Below, piece by piece: positions 63,653-64,000 of a DNA stretch of 64,000 nucleotides (the first letter of the stretch is position 1; each line of letters starts with the position of its first letter). The DNA is from Phocaeicola faecicola (GTDB taxonomy: Bacteria; Bacteroidota; Bacteroidia; Bacteroidales; Bacteroidaceae): assembly GCF_013618865.1 (NCBI RefSeq), contig NZ_JABSOE010000013.1:1-64000 (forward strand), read 5' to 3'. The notes under the pieces were generated by a model that had not been told where the DNA came from, did no database searches, and saw only the letters and a program-made list of their open reading frames with translations. The position numbers and the translations under genes were made by a program.

Positions 63653-63919
63653 TTATTGGTTTTCGGTATTGATACCGCTGATTTCCACGACCGGATTGCC
63701 TTCCGCATTCCTTATGATGCGGAGCGTGGCATCCATGGTCAGCCTGATGACAGGTGTCTTCAGCTTGACAGACAGGATTTCCGTCTGCTTTCCTTGCAGG
63801 AGCAGGTCGAGGTTTCCGTCCTTTTCCAGTTGCTCTTTGCTGATGCCGGCATTAGCCAGTTGTGTCCAGTCAATCTGTTCTTCCTTGAATATGTGATTTG
63901 GTCGTTGTTCCATTGTCAT
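63653..63919 (-). CDS. Short DUF4099/DUF3945-like protein next to topB
   Basis: This 88-residue protein (EEQIDWTQLANAGISKEQLE, followed by LKTPVIRLTMDATLRI) resembles the N-terminal part of the large DUF3945/DUF4099 proteins that often sit beside topB. The larger relatives continue for several hundred residues, whereas this one stops at TENQ. It may be a natural short version or a truncation. It is probably co-transcribed with topB, 71 bases downstream. Confidence 0.6.
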   Translation of the reverse strand: MTMEQRPNHIFKEEQIDWTQLANAGISKEQLEKDGNLDLLLQGKQTEILSVKLKTPVIRLTMDATLRIIRNAEGNPVVEISGINTENQ

Positions 63920-63946
63920 TCTTGTCTTGAAATGTTCGTGAATAGG

Positions 63947-64000
63947 TTATTTCCTTCTGGCAGGTGCTGTCATACCGCCTGTTTCGCACCCTTTTTCTGT
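63947..64000 (-). CDS. C-terminal end of an unidentified protein (partial)
   Basis: A minus-strand frame is open from the window edge to a TAA at 63947-63949 and ends GGMTAPARRK. The basic end and the 27-base distance to the next ATG suggest the tail of a gene in the same operon. Only 17 codons are visible. Confidence 0.3.
   Translation of the reverse strand, partial: TEKGCETGGMTAPARRK

Noticed and set aside
1-64000. CRISPR arrays, rRNA, complete tRNA genes, antibiotic-resistance genes
   Set aside because: I looked for regularly spaced repeats, tRNA arms and known resistance motifs and saw none in the window.

Overview
The window comes from a Bacteroidales gut-type bacterium (Bacteroides, Phocaeicola or Parabacteroides group). 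Evidence: repeated promoters of the Bacteroides type (TAnnTTTG at -7, TTTG or TTG about 20 bases upstream), Bacteroides-type tyrosine recombinases, mobilization genes with DUF3408 and helix-turn-helix pairs, a PRTRC cassette next to topB, and an IS66 element. Nothing in the window looks like core chromosome. It is a stack of nested mobile elements loaded with defence genes. No tRNA, rRNA or CRISPR array was found.

Layout. (1) 1-0.5 kb: partial IS66-family insertion sequence. (2) 0.8-11.3 kb: a leftward operon that I read as Druantia type III (DruH, DruE) followed by a WYL-domain regulator, with a palindromic operator over its promoter. It is cargo at the right end of an element (C) that extends beyond the window. 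Element C ends at about 11.79 kb inside a tyrosine-recombinase gene. (3) 13.3-52.6 kb: element A, bounded by 19-bp direct repeats (13288-13306 and 52580-52598). It carries a two-membrane-segment coiled-coil protein, a ParB-like protein plus Dam-type methylase, a GIY-YIG/helicase/methylase restriction-modification (RM) pair, a recombinase with an invertible promoter, mobilization genes, a helix-turn-helix pair and a Fic protein. (4) 29.70-51.29 kb: element B, nested in element A in the opposite orientation and inserted in element A's integrase gene. It has the same order: integrases, Fic, helix-turn-helix pair, oriT, mobilization genes, recombinase, invertible promoter, RM system. Beyond the RM genes it carries a frameshifted AAA ATPase and a nuclease/ABC-ATPase/trypsin-like protease operon. 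(5) 52.7-64 kb: part of a conjugative element with helix-turn-helix proteins, a phosphoribosyltransferase, an HExxH protein, the PRTRC cassette and topoisomerase III.

Most notable observations. Element B sits exactly in the codons for the catalytic H-x-x-R motif of another element's integrase. An 8-bp sequence (GCCGTGTG) is duplicated at its ends, and removing the element on paper restores an intact integrase of about 410 residues. A second integrase (11.73-12.85 kb) is broken at the same codons by an element whose end shares a 23-bp identical block with element B. I infer a family of elements that uses integrase genes as attachment sites. Next, the two RM systems each lie behind a short inverted-repeat segment that holds a promoter, beside near-identical tyrosine recombinases. 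In both, the promoter now points away from the RM genes, so both are probably phase-variable and drawn here in the OFF state. The nuclease/ATPase/protease operon resembles ABC three-component or Lamassu-like conflict systems, but this combination is one I cannot name.

All functional assignments rest on motif reading and gene order. No database search was possible.
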